Positions 1 to 5,254 of a stretch of 5,254 bases of DNA are shown piece by piece. Under the pieces are notes generated by a model. It searched no databases, was not told where the DNA came from, and worked only from the letters and a program-made list of their open reading frames with translations. Where the stretch lies: the NCBI GenBank assembly GCA_028868395.1, contig JAGWUO010000105.1, forward strand, positions 1 to 5,254, in the 5' to 3' direction. The translations under genes and the position numbers were made by a program. The first letter of the stretch is position 1. The number at the start of each line of letters is the position of its first letter. The stretch comes from Cytophagales bacterium (lineage in GTDB: Bacteria; Bacteroidota; Bacteroidia; Cytophagales; Spirosomataceae).

Positions 1-352
1 GATGTCTTTTCAAGATGAAGTTGCAGTGACTGCGAGCATTCGCCAAGGTGATAAGCCGCTCGCTTTATACGTATTTTCAACGAATACAGAGTTTAATCAA
101 TACATACTAGATCACACAAGTTCAGGGACATCGGTGGTTAATGATTGTTTGATTCAATTTGGTCACAATGAATTGCCTTTTGGTGGGGTAAATCACTCTG
201 GTATCGGTAAATCTGGTGGCCATTATGGTTTTGTTGAATTTTCTAACCAAAAATCAGTCGTTATTCAAAAAACGAATTTATTGAAGAATTTCTATCCTCC
301 TTACGGTGTAAAAGTGCGTTGGATGATTGATTTTGTGTTAAAATGGCTGTAA
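1..352 (+). CDS. Aldehyde dehydrogenase, C-terminal fragment (class 3 / fatty-aldehyde type), 5' end outside window
   Basis: The enzyme family oxidises aldehydes to carboxylic acids with NAD(P)+. Only the last ~116 residues are visible. They carry the family's C-terminal hallmarks: a DKPLALYVFS block at residues ~17-26 (class 3 enzymes usually read PKPLALYxFS), SGTSVVND at ~41-48, LPFGGVNHSGIGK at ~58-70, then GGHYGFVEFSNQKSV at ~72-86. The tail FYPPYG at ~97-102 and the hydrophobic WMIDFVLKWL resemble the YPPY tail and hydrophobic end of class 3 members. The ATG at base 2 aligns with an internal position of the family, so it is not the start; the frame continues upstream. The catalytic Cys and Glu and most of the NAD fold lie outside the window, so activity cannot be judged. 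The stop TAA at 350-352 overlaps the start of the next gene by 10 nt. The family is certain; the substrate is unknown. Confidence 0.92.
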   Translation, partial: MSFQDEVAVTASIRQGDKPLALYVFSTNTEFNQYILDHTSSGTSVVNDCLIQFGHNELPFGGVNHSGIGKSGGHYGFVEFSNQKSVVIQKTNLLKNFYPPYGVKVRWMIDFVLKWL

Positions 353-1233
353 GACTATTCATTTTAGGTTTATTGGTTTTAGCATCTTGCCAAAGTTCTC
401 CCGACTCCAAGGGTGAGAAAATTCCTGATCGGCAAGCGATTGCCACTGGTCAGCAGGCGGAGAAAAATATTCAATTTTTAACGCTTCAAATTGAGGATCA
501 GCCGAGCGCTAATTTATATTATTTGCGGGCTAAGAATTACGTCAGCCTTCACGCCTATGGCTTAGCTGATCAAGATATAGAGAAAGCCTTACGAGATAAT
601 CCGGGTGAACCTGGTTATTTAGCTCTTTCTGCTGTTATTAAGCAGAAAATAGAGGATTATTCTACCTCCATTGATCGGGCTAAATTAGTAGAAATTACGG
701 ACTTTAATTCCCCACAGAACGCGTTATTATTGGTTCAAAACTATTTTGCCACCAAGCAGATGAGTCTTGGTCGGTATTATTTGAAAAAAATAGATCCTTC
801 CTTATTGCCTGCTTCGGATAAGGCTATTTTAAAAGCGGTAAAAGATTATGGTGTATCTGATTCTGCTCGATTGTATACCTTGATGAATGCTAAACCCGCT
901 GATGAATCTCCTTTAGTGTACATTTATTATGAACAAGCTTTGCAGCGTATGGCTTCCTTGCGTTACCAGCAATTGCTATTAGCAAGTTTGAAAAATTACC
1001 CGATGGATCCTTATTTTTTACGTTTTTGGGCTCGGTTTTTAGTCAAAATGAAAAAATACACGCAGGCAGCCTTAGTCTACAAACAAGTATTGAAGACCTA
1101 TCCTAAAACGAAATCATTGCAAGCAGAATTAGTTTATTTTGATTTAGCCAAACAAGGCAAATTGCCAGTAGAACGGACGGAAACTACTTCTGATTCCCTA
1201 TCTGTATCATCCGATTCCTTATCTCAAAATTAA
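343..1233 (+). CDS. Predicted lipoprotein with TPR-like helical repeats
   Basis: This 296-residue protein has no recognisable specific function. The N-terminus is a lipoprotein signal: Arg4, a hydrophobic run to residue 13, then lipobox L13-A14-S15-C16, so signal peptidase II should cleave before Cys16 and the protein should be membrane-anchored. The residue after Cys is Gln, not Asp, so inner-membrane retention is not indicated; periplasmic versus surface orientation is open. Helical repeats of TPR type are suggested at ~56-88 (SANLYYLRAKNYVSLHAYGL then DIEKALRDNP) and ~222-254 (DPYFLRFWARFLVKMKKYTQ then ALVYKQVLKTYP), with degenerate helices between. The C-terminus (~279-296) is Ser/Thr/Asp-rich and probably disordered. 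ATG 343 is the right start: the frame is closed upstream by TGA at 328-330, and starting later would lose the signal peptide. The 10-nt overlap with the dehydrogenase implies co-transcription and probable translational coupling. TPR lipoproteins often serve as scaffolds, but no partner is visible. Confidence 0.85.
   Translation: MAVRLFILGLLVLASCQSSPDSKGEKIPDRQAIATGQQAEKNIQFLTLQIEDQPSANLYYLRAKNYVSLHAYGLADQDIEKALRDNPGEPGYLALSAVIKQKIEDYSTSIDRAKLVEITDFNSPQNALLLVQNYFATKQMSLGRYYLKKIDPSLLPASDKAILKAVKDYGVSDSARLYTLMNAKPADESPLVYIYYEQALQRMASLRYQQLLLASLKNYPMDPYFLRFWARFLVKMKKYTQAALVYKQVLKTYPKTKSLQAELVYFDLAKQGKLPVERTETTSDSLSVSSDSLSQN
1192..1224 (+). repeat. Short direct repeat encoding the Ser-rich C-terminal tail
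   Basis: GATTCCCTATCT at 1192-1203 recurs as GATTCCTTATCT at 1213-1224 (11 of 12 bases identical, 21 bases apart and so in frame). Each copy encodes DSLS, giving SDSLSVSSDSLS at the end of the lipoprotein. It looks like a small in-frame duplication in a tail under little constraint. Confidence 0.5.
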
Positions 1234-1235
1234 TC

Positions 1236-1262
1236 AGGCGCTCATTTCAATACATTGCGCCT
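1236..1262 (+). terminator. GC-rich inverted repeat; possible terminator of the ALDH-lipoprotein unit
   Basis: AGGCGC (1236-1241) and GCGCCT (1257-1262) are perfect inverted complements, giving a 6-bp stem with a 15-nt loop, beginning 3 nt after the lipoprotein stop codon. The only trailing T-richness is TAATTTG, so there is no proper U-tract. It could be a weak intrinsic terminator. Because it spans the region just upstream of the thrS -7 box, it could instead be an operator-like site. Two GC-only pentamers facing each other in AT-rich DNA are noticeable, but the function is inferred. Confidence 0.35.
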
Positions 1263-1277
1263 TAATTTGTACCTTTG
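1245..1277 (+). promoter_or_regulatory. thrS promoter, Bacteroidota type
   Basis: TACCTTTG at 1270-1277 matches the Bacteroidota -7 consensus TAnnTTTG, followed by C as is common. A weak -33 candidate TTTC lies at 1245-1248, 21 nt upstream of the box; consensus is TTTG. Transcription should start a few bases after 1277, roughly 1282-1285 by analogy, leaving an untranslated leader of only about 8-11 nt before ATG 1293. So short a leader leaves no room for a T-box or an E. coli-style ThrRS operator on a transcript from this promoter. Confidence 0.7.
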
Positions 1278-1292
1278 CACAAATTTTTTAGA

Positions 1293-3233
1293 ATGATCAA
1301 AATTACATTTCCCGACGGACAAGTAAGAGAATTTGAAAAAGGAATCACTCCATTTCAAGTCGCCTTGTCTATTTCAGAAGGTTTAGCACGTAATGTGTTA
1401 GCAGCCAATTTAAATGGTGAAGTAGTGGATTCCTCCACTCCTATTGAGGCGGACGCTGCTTTACAATTATTAACGTGGAATGACGCTGATGGGAAAAAGA
1501 CCTTTTGGCATTCCTCTGCTCACTTATTAGCAGAAGCAATCGAGGCATTGTATCCAGGAACTAAATTTGGTATAGGACCTGCTATCGAAAACGGTTTTTA
1601 TTACGATATAGACTTAGGAGAGCAAGAATTTGGTTCAGATCAATTCAAAGCAATCGAAGATAAAATGCTCGAATTAGCACGTGCGAAGAATGAGTATGTT
1701 CGTACCTCTGTTTCCAAAGCTGATGCCATTTCTTATTTTAAGGAGAAAGGCGACGAATACAAATTAGAATTAATCGATGGTTTAGCCGACGGCTCGATCA
1801 CCTTCTATAATCAGGGTAATTTCACGGATTTATGCCGTGGACCTCATATCCCTAACACAGGTTTTATTAAATCCGTTAAATTGCTTTCAGTCGCTGGTGC
1901 TTATTGGCGTGGTGATGAAAAACGTAAGCAATTAACGCGTATTTACGCGATTACCTTCCCTAAAGCGAAAGAATTAGAAGAATATTTAACTTTATTAGAA
2001 GAGGCTAAACGCCGTGACCACCGTAAACTCGGAAAGGAAATGGAATTGTTCGCTTTTTCTGAAAAGGTGGGAATGGGTCTTCCTTTGTGGTTACCTAAAG
2101 GTACTTTGTTACGTGAGCGTTTAGAGAACTTCTTACGCCGTGCACAAGTTAGAGCTGGTTATTCGCCTGTCATTACTCCTCACATCGCAAGCAAAGAATT
2201 ATATGTGACTTCTGGTCACTATGCGAAATACGGAAAGGATTCTTTCCAGCCTATTCATACGCCTGATGAGAACGAAGAATTCTTCTTAAAGCCCATGAAT
2301 TGTCCTCACCATTGTGAGATTTATAAGACAAAGCCTCGTTCTTACAAGGATTTGCCTTTGCGTCTTGCGGAGTTTGGAACGGTATATCGGTACGAGCAAA
2401 GTGGTGAATTGCACGGTTTAACACGTGTAAGAGGCTTTACTCAAGATGATGCGCACATTTTCTGTCGTCCAGATCAAGTGGAAGACGAATTTATGAAGGT
2501 GATTGACTTAGTGTTGTATGTATTCAAAGCCTTAGGTTTTGACTCCTATTCAGCACAGGTTTCTTTACGTGATAAAGAGAATAGAGAAAAGTATATCGGA
2601 AACGATGAGGATTGGGATCGTGCGGAGTCTGCTATTATTCGCTCGGCAGAGGCGAAAGGTTTGCCAACCGTTATTGAATACGGGGAGGCAGCTTTCTATG
2701 GTCCTAAGCTTGACTTTATGGTGAAGGATGCTTTAGGTCGTAAGTGGCAGTTAGGAACGATTCAGGTTGATTATCAATTACCACAGCGATTTGAATTAGA
2801 ATATACGGGATCGGATAACATGAAACACCGTCCTGTCATGATTCACCGGGCGCCATTCGGTTCATTAGAGCGTTTTGTAGCTATTTTAATTGAGAATACG
2901 GCTGGAAACTTCCCGCTTTGGTTATCTCCAGATCAAATCGCGGTGCTTCCTATTTCAGAGAAATACGAAGATTATGCCAATGAATTATACCTTCGTTTGC
3001 AAGAAAAAGATTTGCGTGGTTATGTAGATCATAGAAATGAGAAAATGGGGCGTAAAATTCGGGATGCAGAAATCGCGAAAGTGCCATTTATGATTGTGGT
3101 GGGTGAAAAGGAGCAAGCAGAAGGAATTGTTAGCGTTCGTAAAAAAGGGGATGGTGATGTGGGATCGATGACATTGGATGCCTTCATAGCGATGGCACAA
3201 GAAGAAATCCAGTCCTTAACCTATGAAAAATAG
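1293..3233 (+). CDS. thrS: Threonyl-tRNA synthetase
   Basis: This cytoplasmic class II synthetase charges tRNA-Thr with threonine using ATP. It has 646 residues, full length for the bacterial family. Domains in order: TGS domain ~1-62 ([15 protein letters not shown]); editing domain ~63-225, with the active-site set H73-S-S-A-H77 and C181 and H185 in TDLCRGPH, which hydrolyses mis-made Ser-tRNA-Thr; catalytic core ~245-540; anticodon-binding domain ~545-640. The zinc ligands that recognise threonine are present as C337 (MNCPHH), H388 (DDAHIF) and H518 (MIHRAPFGS). Motif 2 is visible with R366 ([19 protein letters not shown]) and motif 3 with GSLERF at 523-528. All key residues are intact, so it should be active and proofreading. 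I chose ATG 1293, giving MIKITFPDG. An in-frame TTG at 1275 would add six residues but lies inside the promoter -7 box. The gene heads the thrS-infC-rpmI-rplT cluster; stop TAG at 3231-3233. Confidence 0.98.
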   Translation: MIKITFPDGQVREFEKGITPFQVALSISEGLARNVLAANLNGEVVDSSTPIEADAALQLLTWNDADGKKTFWHSSAHLLAEAIEALYPGTKFGIGPAIENGFYYDIDLGEQEFGSDQFKAIEDKMLELARAKNEYVRTSVSKADAISYFKEKGDEYKLELIDGLADGSITFYNQGNFTDLCRGPHIPNTGFIKSVKLLSVAGAYWRGDEKRKQLTRIYAITFPKAKELEEYLTLLEEAKRRDHRKLGKEMELFAFSEKVGMGLPLWLPKGTLLRERLENFLRRAQVRAGYSPVITPHIASKELYVTSGHYAKYGKDSFQPIHTPDENEEFFLKPMNCPHHCEIYKTKPRSYKDLPLRLAEFGTVYRYEQSGELHGLTRVRGFTQDDAHIFCRPDQVEDEFMKVIDLVLYVFKALGFDSYSAQVSLRDKENREKYIGNDEDWDRAESAIIRSAEAKGLPTVIEYGEAAFYGPKLDFMVKDALGRKWQLGTIQVDYQLPQRFELEYTGSDNMKHRPVMIHRAPFGSLERFVAILIENTAGNFPLWLSPDQIAVLPISEKYEDYANELYLRLQEKDLRGYVDHRNEKMGRKIRDAEIAKVPFMIVVGEKEQAEGIVSVRKKGDGDVGSMTLDAFIAMAQEEIQSLTYEK

Positions 3234-3264
3234 GAGCTTATGCGCTTTTTGCTTGCAATTGCGT

Positions 3265-3272
3265 TATTTTTG
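3265..3272 (+). promoter_or_regulatory. Possible internal promoter for infC (-7 box)
   Basis: TATTTTTG in the 81-nt thrS-infC gap fits TAnnTTTG. No TTTG is found at the usual -33 distance, and the following base is A rather than C/T, so this is the weakest of the four boxes in the window. If used, it would give infC a leader of roughly 35 nt. In T-rich DNA such a match can arise by chance. Confidence 0.4.
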
Positions 3273-3285
3273 ATTTAGCTTTCGA

Positions 3286-3301
3286 TTTAATCTATATTAA
3301 A
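3286..3301 (+). other. Small AT-only hairpin in the infC leader
   Basis: TTTAAT (3286-3291) and ATTAAA (3296-3301) are perfect inverted complements around the loop CTAT, ending 13 nt before the infC ATG. A six-pair A-U stem is thermally weak. It could tune access to the start, or be chance in AT-rich sequence. The rest of the thrS-infC gap shows no clear terminator. Confidence 0.2.
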
Positions 3302-3314
3302 CCCATTTTATTTT

Positions 3315-3875
3315 ATGGCTTTACGCCCGAATAACAATTACAGAGGAAACAAAAGAGAAGAAGAGCCCTATCGCATCAATCAGTTAATTCGTGGTGTAGA
3401 GGAGGTTCGTTTAGTAGGCGAGAATATTGAAGTGGGAGTTTATCCCTTTGCGAAGGCTTTAGAACTAGCTGTAGCTCAGAGTTTAGATCTAGTGGAGATT
3501 TCTCCTAAAGCAGTCCCTCCTGTTTGTAAGATCATTGATTATGCGAAATTCAAGTATGATCAAAAAAAGAAACAGAAGGAAATCAAGGCAAATGCAACGA
3601 AAACGGTCATCAAAGAGATTCGTTTCGGTCCTAACACGGATGAGCATGATTTCAATTTCAAATTAAAACATGCGGTTAACTTCCTTAAAGAAGGGGCTAA
3701 AGTGAAAGCTTATGTGCACTTTGTGGGTAGAACAATCGTGTTTAAAGAGCGTGGTGAAATGTTGTTATTGAACTTCGCAAAAGGTTTAGAAGATGTAGGT
3801 AAGCCAGACGATATGCCTAAATTAGAAGGTAAGCGAATGAGCATCATCTTCTCCCCTAAGGCCATCAAGAAATAA
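3315..3875 (+). CDS. infC: Translation initiation factor IF-3
   Basis: IF3 binds the 30S subunit, keeps it apart from 50S, and checks start-codon/initiator-tRNA pairing. At 186 residues it is near the usual size (about 170-200). A basic/acidic N-terminal extension (~1-17) precedes the N-domain ~18-82, which shows [18 protein letters not shown] and the near-invariant [20 protein letters not shown] at ~57-76. A Lys-rich linker helix follows (~83-95: [12 protein letters not shown]). The C-domain ~96-184 carries [32 protein letters not shown] and [12 protein letters not shown]. The basic residue usual in the F-[RK]-G-R turn is Val137 here. The start is ATG 3315. It is not the AUU start that underlies E. 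coli IF3 autoregulation, so that mechanism is not indicated. An in-frame ATA at 3294 is the only other conceivable rare start before TAA 3288. The gene lies between thrS and rpmI, the conserved order. Confidence 0.97.
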   Translation: MALRPNNNYRGNKREEEPYRINQLIRGVEEVRLVGENIEVGVYPFAKALELAVAQSLDLVEISPKAVPPVCKIIDYAKFKYDQKKKQKEIKANATKTVIKEIRFGPNTDEHDFNFKLKHAVNFLKEGAKVKAYVHFVGRTIVFKERGEMLLLNFAKGLEDVGKPDDMPKLEGKRMSIIFSPKAIKK

Positions 3876-3913
3876 TTTTCAAATGGATGCTGGAATTATA
3901 GGGTAATTTTCAT

Positions 3914-3921
3914 TACTTTTG
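3914..3921 (+). promoter_or_regulatory. Probable promoter for rpmI-rplT (-7 box)
   Basis: TACTTTTG followed by C is a full match to the Bacteroidota -7 box, in the 89-nt infC-rpmI gap. No clear TTTG sits at the -33 distance. Transcription would begin near 3926-3929, leaving a leader of about 36-39 nt that is almost entirely A/T, with no Shine-Dalgarno sequence and an A-rich stretch before ATG 3965. This would let the ribosomal-protein pair be expressed apart from thrS-infC. The rest of the gap has only a TAATTTTCA direct repeat (3873-3881, 3904-3912), which may be chance. Confidence 0.55.
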
Positions 3922-3964
3922 CATTCCAAATTTCAAAATTTAATTTTTACATAATTATCAAACA

Positions 3965-4159
3965 ATGCCAAAAATTAAAACTAACTCTGGAGCGAAAAAA
4001 CGTTTCAAAGTAACGGGAACTGGTAAGATTAAGCGTAAACACGCATTTCATAGCCATATCCTAACTAAAAAAACAACTAAGCAAAAGCGTAATTTAGTTC
4101 ACGCTACCTTAGTTCACCCATCTGATATGGACCGTGTTAACTTATTGTTAGGTCTTTAA
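3965..4159 (+). CDS. rpmI: Large ribosomal subunit protein bL35
   Basis: bL35 is a small, very basic protein of the 50S subunit. The 64-residue length matches the family (about 64-66). The sequence begins [20 protein letters not shown] and continues [20 protein letters not shown], the full N-terminal signature. It ends with the expected hydrophobic helix, including [14 protein letters not shown]. The start at ATG 3965 is fixed by the conserved MPK N-terminus. It lies 89 nt after infC and 84 nt before rplT, and L35 and L20 are made together in most bacteria. In E. coli and Firmicutes this pair is autoregulated by L20 binding an mRNA leader; no homologous leader structure is recognisable in the AT-rich DNA upstream of this gene. 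Confidence 0.98.
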   Translation: MPKIKTNSGAKKRFKVTGTGKIKRKHAFHSHILTKKTTKQKRNLVHATLVHPSDMDRVNLLLGL

Positions 4160-4185
4160 TTAGAATTTAAGTTATTGTTAAACCA

Positions 4186-4228
4186 GAAAGAAGGCCTAGA
4201 TAAGTAATCAACAGATTCGCCTCATTTC
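4186..4228 (+). promoter_or_regulatory. Candidate RNA stem-loop upstream of rplT
   Basis: In the 84-nt rpmI-rplT spacer, GAAAGAAGGC (4186-4195) can pair with GCCTCATTTC (4219-4228): four outer pairs (G-C, three A-U), a 2x2 internal mismatch, then four inner pairs (A-U, G-C, G-C, C-G). The 23-nt loop can hold a minor hairpin AATC-AACA-GATT (4206-4217). The 3' foot ends 15 nt before the rplT ATG; the stretch between is almost pure A with a few C and T, the usual Bacteroidota-style leader. An attenuating or L20-sensing role is inference from position. The pairing was worked out by eye, with no folding energy computed. Confidence 0.35.
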
Positions 4229-4243
4229 AAAAAACAAAAAATT

Positions 4244-4588
4244 ATGCCAAGAAGTGTCAATCACGTAGCCTCAAGAGCTAGAAGAAAGAAAATCCTTAAG
4301 TTAGCAAAAGGATTCTACGGTCGCGGAAAAAATGTCTGGACAGTAGCAAAAAACAAAGTAGAGAAAGGTTTGCAATACGCATACCGTGACCGTAAAGTTA
4401 AGAAAAGAGATTTTCGTGGTTTATGGATCCAACGTATCAATGCAGCAGCTCGTCAAGAAGGTCTTTCTTACTCAGCGTTCATGGGTAAATTTAATAAATC
4501 TGGAATGACTTTAAATCGTAAAGTTTTAGCTGACTTAGCGATGAATCACCCAGAAGCTTTCAAAGCAGTTGTGAAAAACTTGAAGTAA
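4244..4588 (+). CDS. rplT: Large ribosomal subunit protein bL20
   Basis: bL20 binds 23S rRNA early and is needed for 50S assembly; in several bacteria it also represses its own operon. The 114 residues are family length (about 114-120). The N-terminal arm [20 protein letters not shown], rich in Arg and Lys, is the part that threads into rRNA. It is followed by [20 protein letters not shown] and the family signature [19 protein letters not shown] at ~53-71. The globular C-terminal half (~72-114) ends [11 protein letters not shown]. No residue looks out of place. The start at ATG 4244 is set by the conserved MPR N-terminus. This is the last gene of the cluster: a strong terminator begins 19 nt after the stop codon. 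Confidence 0.98.
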   Translation: MPRSVNHVASRARRKKILKLAKGFYGRGKNVWTVAKNKVEKGLQYAYRDRKVKKRDFRGLWIQRINAAARQEGLSYSAFMGKFNKSGMTLNRKVLADLAMNHPEAFKAVVKNLK

Positions 4589-4607
4589 TTCTAGTTCATA
4601 CAGAAAG

Positions 4608-4637
4608 AAAGCCTCGAATTTTTCGGGGCTTTTTTTT
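4608..4637 (+). terminator. Rho-independent terminator of the rplT transcript
   Basis: The 5' arm AAAGCCTCGAA (4608-4618) pairs with TTCGGGGCTTT (4622-4632) over 11 consecutive positions (one T-G wobble) around a 3-nt T loop, and a run of eight T covers 4630-4637. This is a textbook intrinsic terminator ending the translation cluster. Its outer A-T pairs use the T-run, so the core is the 8-bp stem 4611-4618/4622-4629. Confidence 0.93.
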
Positions 4638-4642
4638 GTGCC

Positions 4643-4650
4643 TATATTTG
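4643..4650 (+). promoter_or_regulatory. Cysteine desulfurase promoter (-7 box)
   Basis: TATATTTG followed by T is a full TAnnTTTG match only 4 nt before the first ATG of the next gene. The -33 position falls within the terminator: TTTC at 4621-4624 lies 18 nt upstream of the box. With the usual distance from box to start site, transcription would begin at or next to the ATG pair at 4655/4658, implying a leaderless or nearly leaderless mRNA. Confidence 0.6.
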
Positions 4651-4654
4651 TCAA

Positions 4655-5254
4655 ATGATGCACCAGCCGATCTACCTTGATTATGCAGCGACTACTCCGG
4701 TTCACCCAGAGGTGCTTTCGGCTATGCTCCCCTATTTTACGGAAGTATTTGGAAATTCAGGTTCATCTGCGCATTTATACGGTTGGAGAGCAGCAGAAGC
4801 GGTGGAGCAATCGCGTGCATCGATTGCGTCTTATTTCCAAGTCAAACCTGCTGAAGTAGTATTTACTTCTGGTGCTACTGAATCTATCAATTTAGGCATT
4901 CGGGGTTTTTTGCAAGGAAAGCCGAAAGGACATCTTATTACGAGTGTCCTAGAACACAAAGCTGTGTTGGAGGTCTTTCATGCCCTTGAAAATGAAGGCT
5001 GGGTTGTCACGTATCTCCTGGATGTGGCTGATCTTGAAAGCACCATTCGTCCAGATACCGTTTTAGTTTCATTAATGTTAGTGAATAATGAATTAGGGAC
5101 GATTCTAGATTATGATGCGGTTTTGCGCCTCTGTGAAGCCCAAGGTATATGTTTCCATACAGATGCAACTCAAGCTATTGGTAAACTCTCGCTAACTAAA
5201 CTACCTCATCTTTTAAGTTTTAGTGGACACAAGATATATGGTCCTAAAGGAATA
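4655..5254 (+). CDS. Cysteine desulfurase (NifS/IscS family), N-terminal 200 residues, 3' end outside window
   Basis: This PLP enzyme family strips sulfur from cysteine, giving alanine and an enzyme persulfide that feeds Fe-S cluster, thiamine or tRNA thiolation pathways. The visible part has YLDYAATTPVHPEV at ~7-20, the cofactor-binding TSGATES at ~71-77, H101 in the LEHKAV block (stacks on PLP in the family), VNNELG at ~143-148, HTDATQAIGK at ~168-177 with D170 and Q173, and SGHKIYGPKG at ~190-199 with K193 as the predicted Schiff-base lysine. The catalytic Cys loop is beyond the window end, so group I versus II and iscS/nifS/sufS assignment cannot be settled. The usual FGNP reads FGNS (Pro to Ser at ~35). 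The start is ATG 4655 or the adjacent ATG 4658; the first was taken, but neither has a Shine-Dalgarno site. No iscU or sufE is in view. It is a separate transcription unit from rplT. Confidence 0.93.
   Translation, partial: MMHQPIYLDYAATTPVHPEVLSAMLPYFTEVFGNSGSSAHLYGWRAAEAVEQSRASIASYFQVKPAEVVFTSGATESINLGIRGFLQGKPKGHLITSVLEHKAVLEVFHALENEGWVVTYLLDVADLESTIRPDTVLVSLMLVNNELGTILDYDAVLRLCEAQGICFHTDATQAIGKLSLTKLPHLLSFSGHKIYGPKGI

Noticed and set aside
261..446. Minus-strand open frame of 61 codons
   Set aside because: It lies across the dehydrogenase/lipoprotein junction, both clearly coding on the + strand. No family features or promoter support it.
1275..1292. TTG start giving thrS six extra residues (MHKFFR)
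   Set aside because: The TTG is part of the -7 promoter box, and the conserved family N-terminus begins at ATG 1293.
1234..1292. T-box or ThrRS-type tRNA-mimic leader before thrS
   Set aside because: The predicted leader is about ten bases. No specifier hairpin, T-box sequence or anticodon-like stem is visible, and T-boxes are not typical of Bacteroidota.
2539..2724. Second + strand frame inside thrS
   Set aside because: Out-of-frame shadow of the intact ThrRS catalytic core.
2985..3200. Minus-strand frame opposite the thrS 3' end
   Set aside because: Lies opposite the conserved anticodon-binding domain. It has no recognisable protein features.
3220..3249. Possible terminator after thrS
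   Set aside because: CCTAT/ATAGG gives only a 5-bp stem around the stop codon without a T-run, and the next T-run (3246-3250) has no stable stem before it, only a short wobble-rich pairing. Read-through into infC is more likely.
3873..3912. TAATTTTCA direct repeat in the infC-rpmI gap
   Set aside because: Low-complexity AT sequence, with the first copy overlapping the infC stop codon. There is no dyad or spacing that suggests a binding site.
4142..4180. TTATTGTTA direct repeat (4142-4150 and 4172-4180), plus TAACTTA/TAAGTTA pairing around it
   Set aside because: Nine A/T-rich bases with one copy inside the rpmI coding end are easily produced by chance in this composition.
4677..4859. Alternative + strand frame inside the cysteine desulfurase
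   Set aside because: The desulfurase frame carries all the family motifs across the same bases; this frame is a shadow.
1..5254. CRISPR array, mobile element, toxin-antitoxin or phage defence genes
   Set aside because: No regularly spaced repeats, transposase or integrase motifs, or unassigned gene-sized gaps. Every stretch is a recognised gene or a gap under 100 bases.

Overview
This is an ordinary housekeeping stretch, all on the + strand. It most likely comes from a member of the Bacteroidota, perhaps Cytophagales-like, although nothing here fixes the order. Three things point that way. The sequence is moderately AT-rich. There are no convincing Shine-Dalgarno sequences, and gene starts sit behind A-rich leaders. 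Four gene starts are preceded by the Bacteroidota sigma-factor -7 box TAnnTTTG (TACCTTTG, TATTTTTG, TACTTTTG, TATATTTG).

Layout: (1) 1-352 is the C-terminal part of a class-3-like aldehyde dehydrogenase whose start lies upstream of the window. (2) 343-1233 is a lipoprotein with TPR-like helical repeats that overlaps the dehydrogenase end by 10 nt. (3) A compact junction at 1234-1292 holds a GC-rich inverted repeat and a promoter. (4) 1293-4588 is the classic translation cluster thrS - infC - rpmI - rplT (threonyl-tRNA synthetase, IF3, bL35, bL20), with possible extra internal promoters before infC and rpmI and a possible RNA hairpin between rpmI and rplT. (5) 4608-4637 is a strong intrinsic terminator, followed within 6 nt by the next -7 box. 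(6) 4655-5254 is the N-terminal half of a cysteine desulfurase that runs off the window. The E. coli continuation of this cluster (pheS/pheT) is not adjacent here.

The four cluster genes all serve translation: threonine charging, initiation fidelity and two large-subunit proteins. The flanking genes (aldehyde oxidation, an envelope lipoprotein, sulfur mobilisation) have no evident functional link to them beyond adjacency.

I found no CRISPR, mobile element, tRNA/rRNA gene, defence system or obviously new system. The observations worth checking are regulatory: very short or absent 5' leaders, terminator/promoter DNA shared at two junctions, and the hairpin before rplT. All non-coding gaps are under 100 bases, and each is described below.
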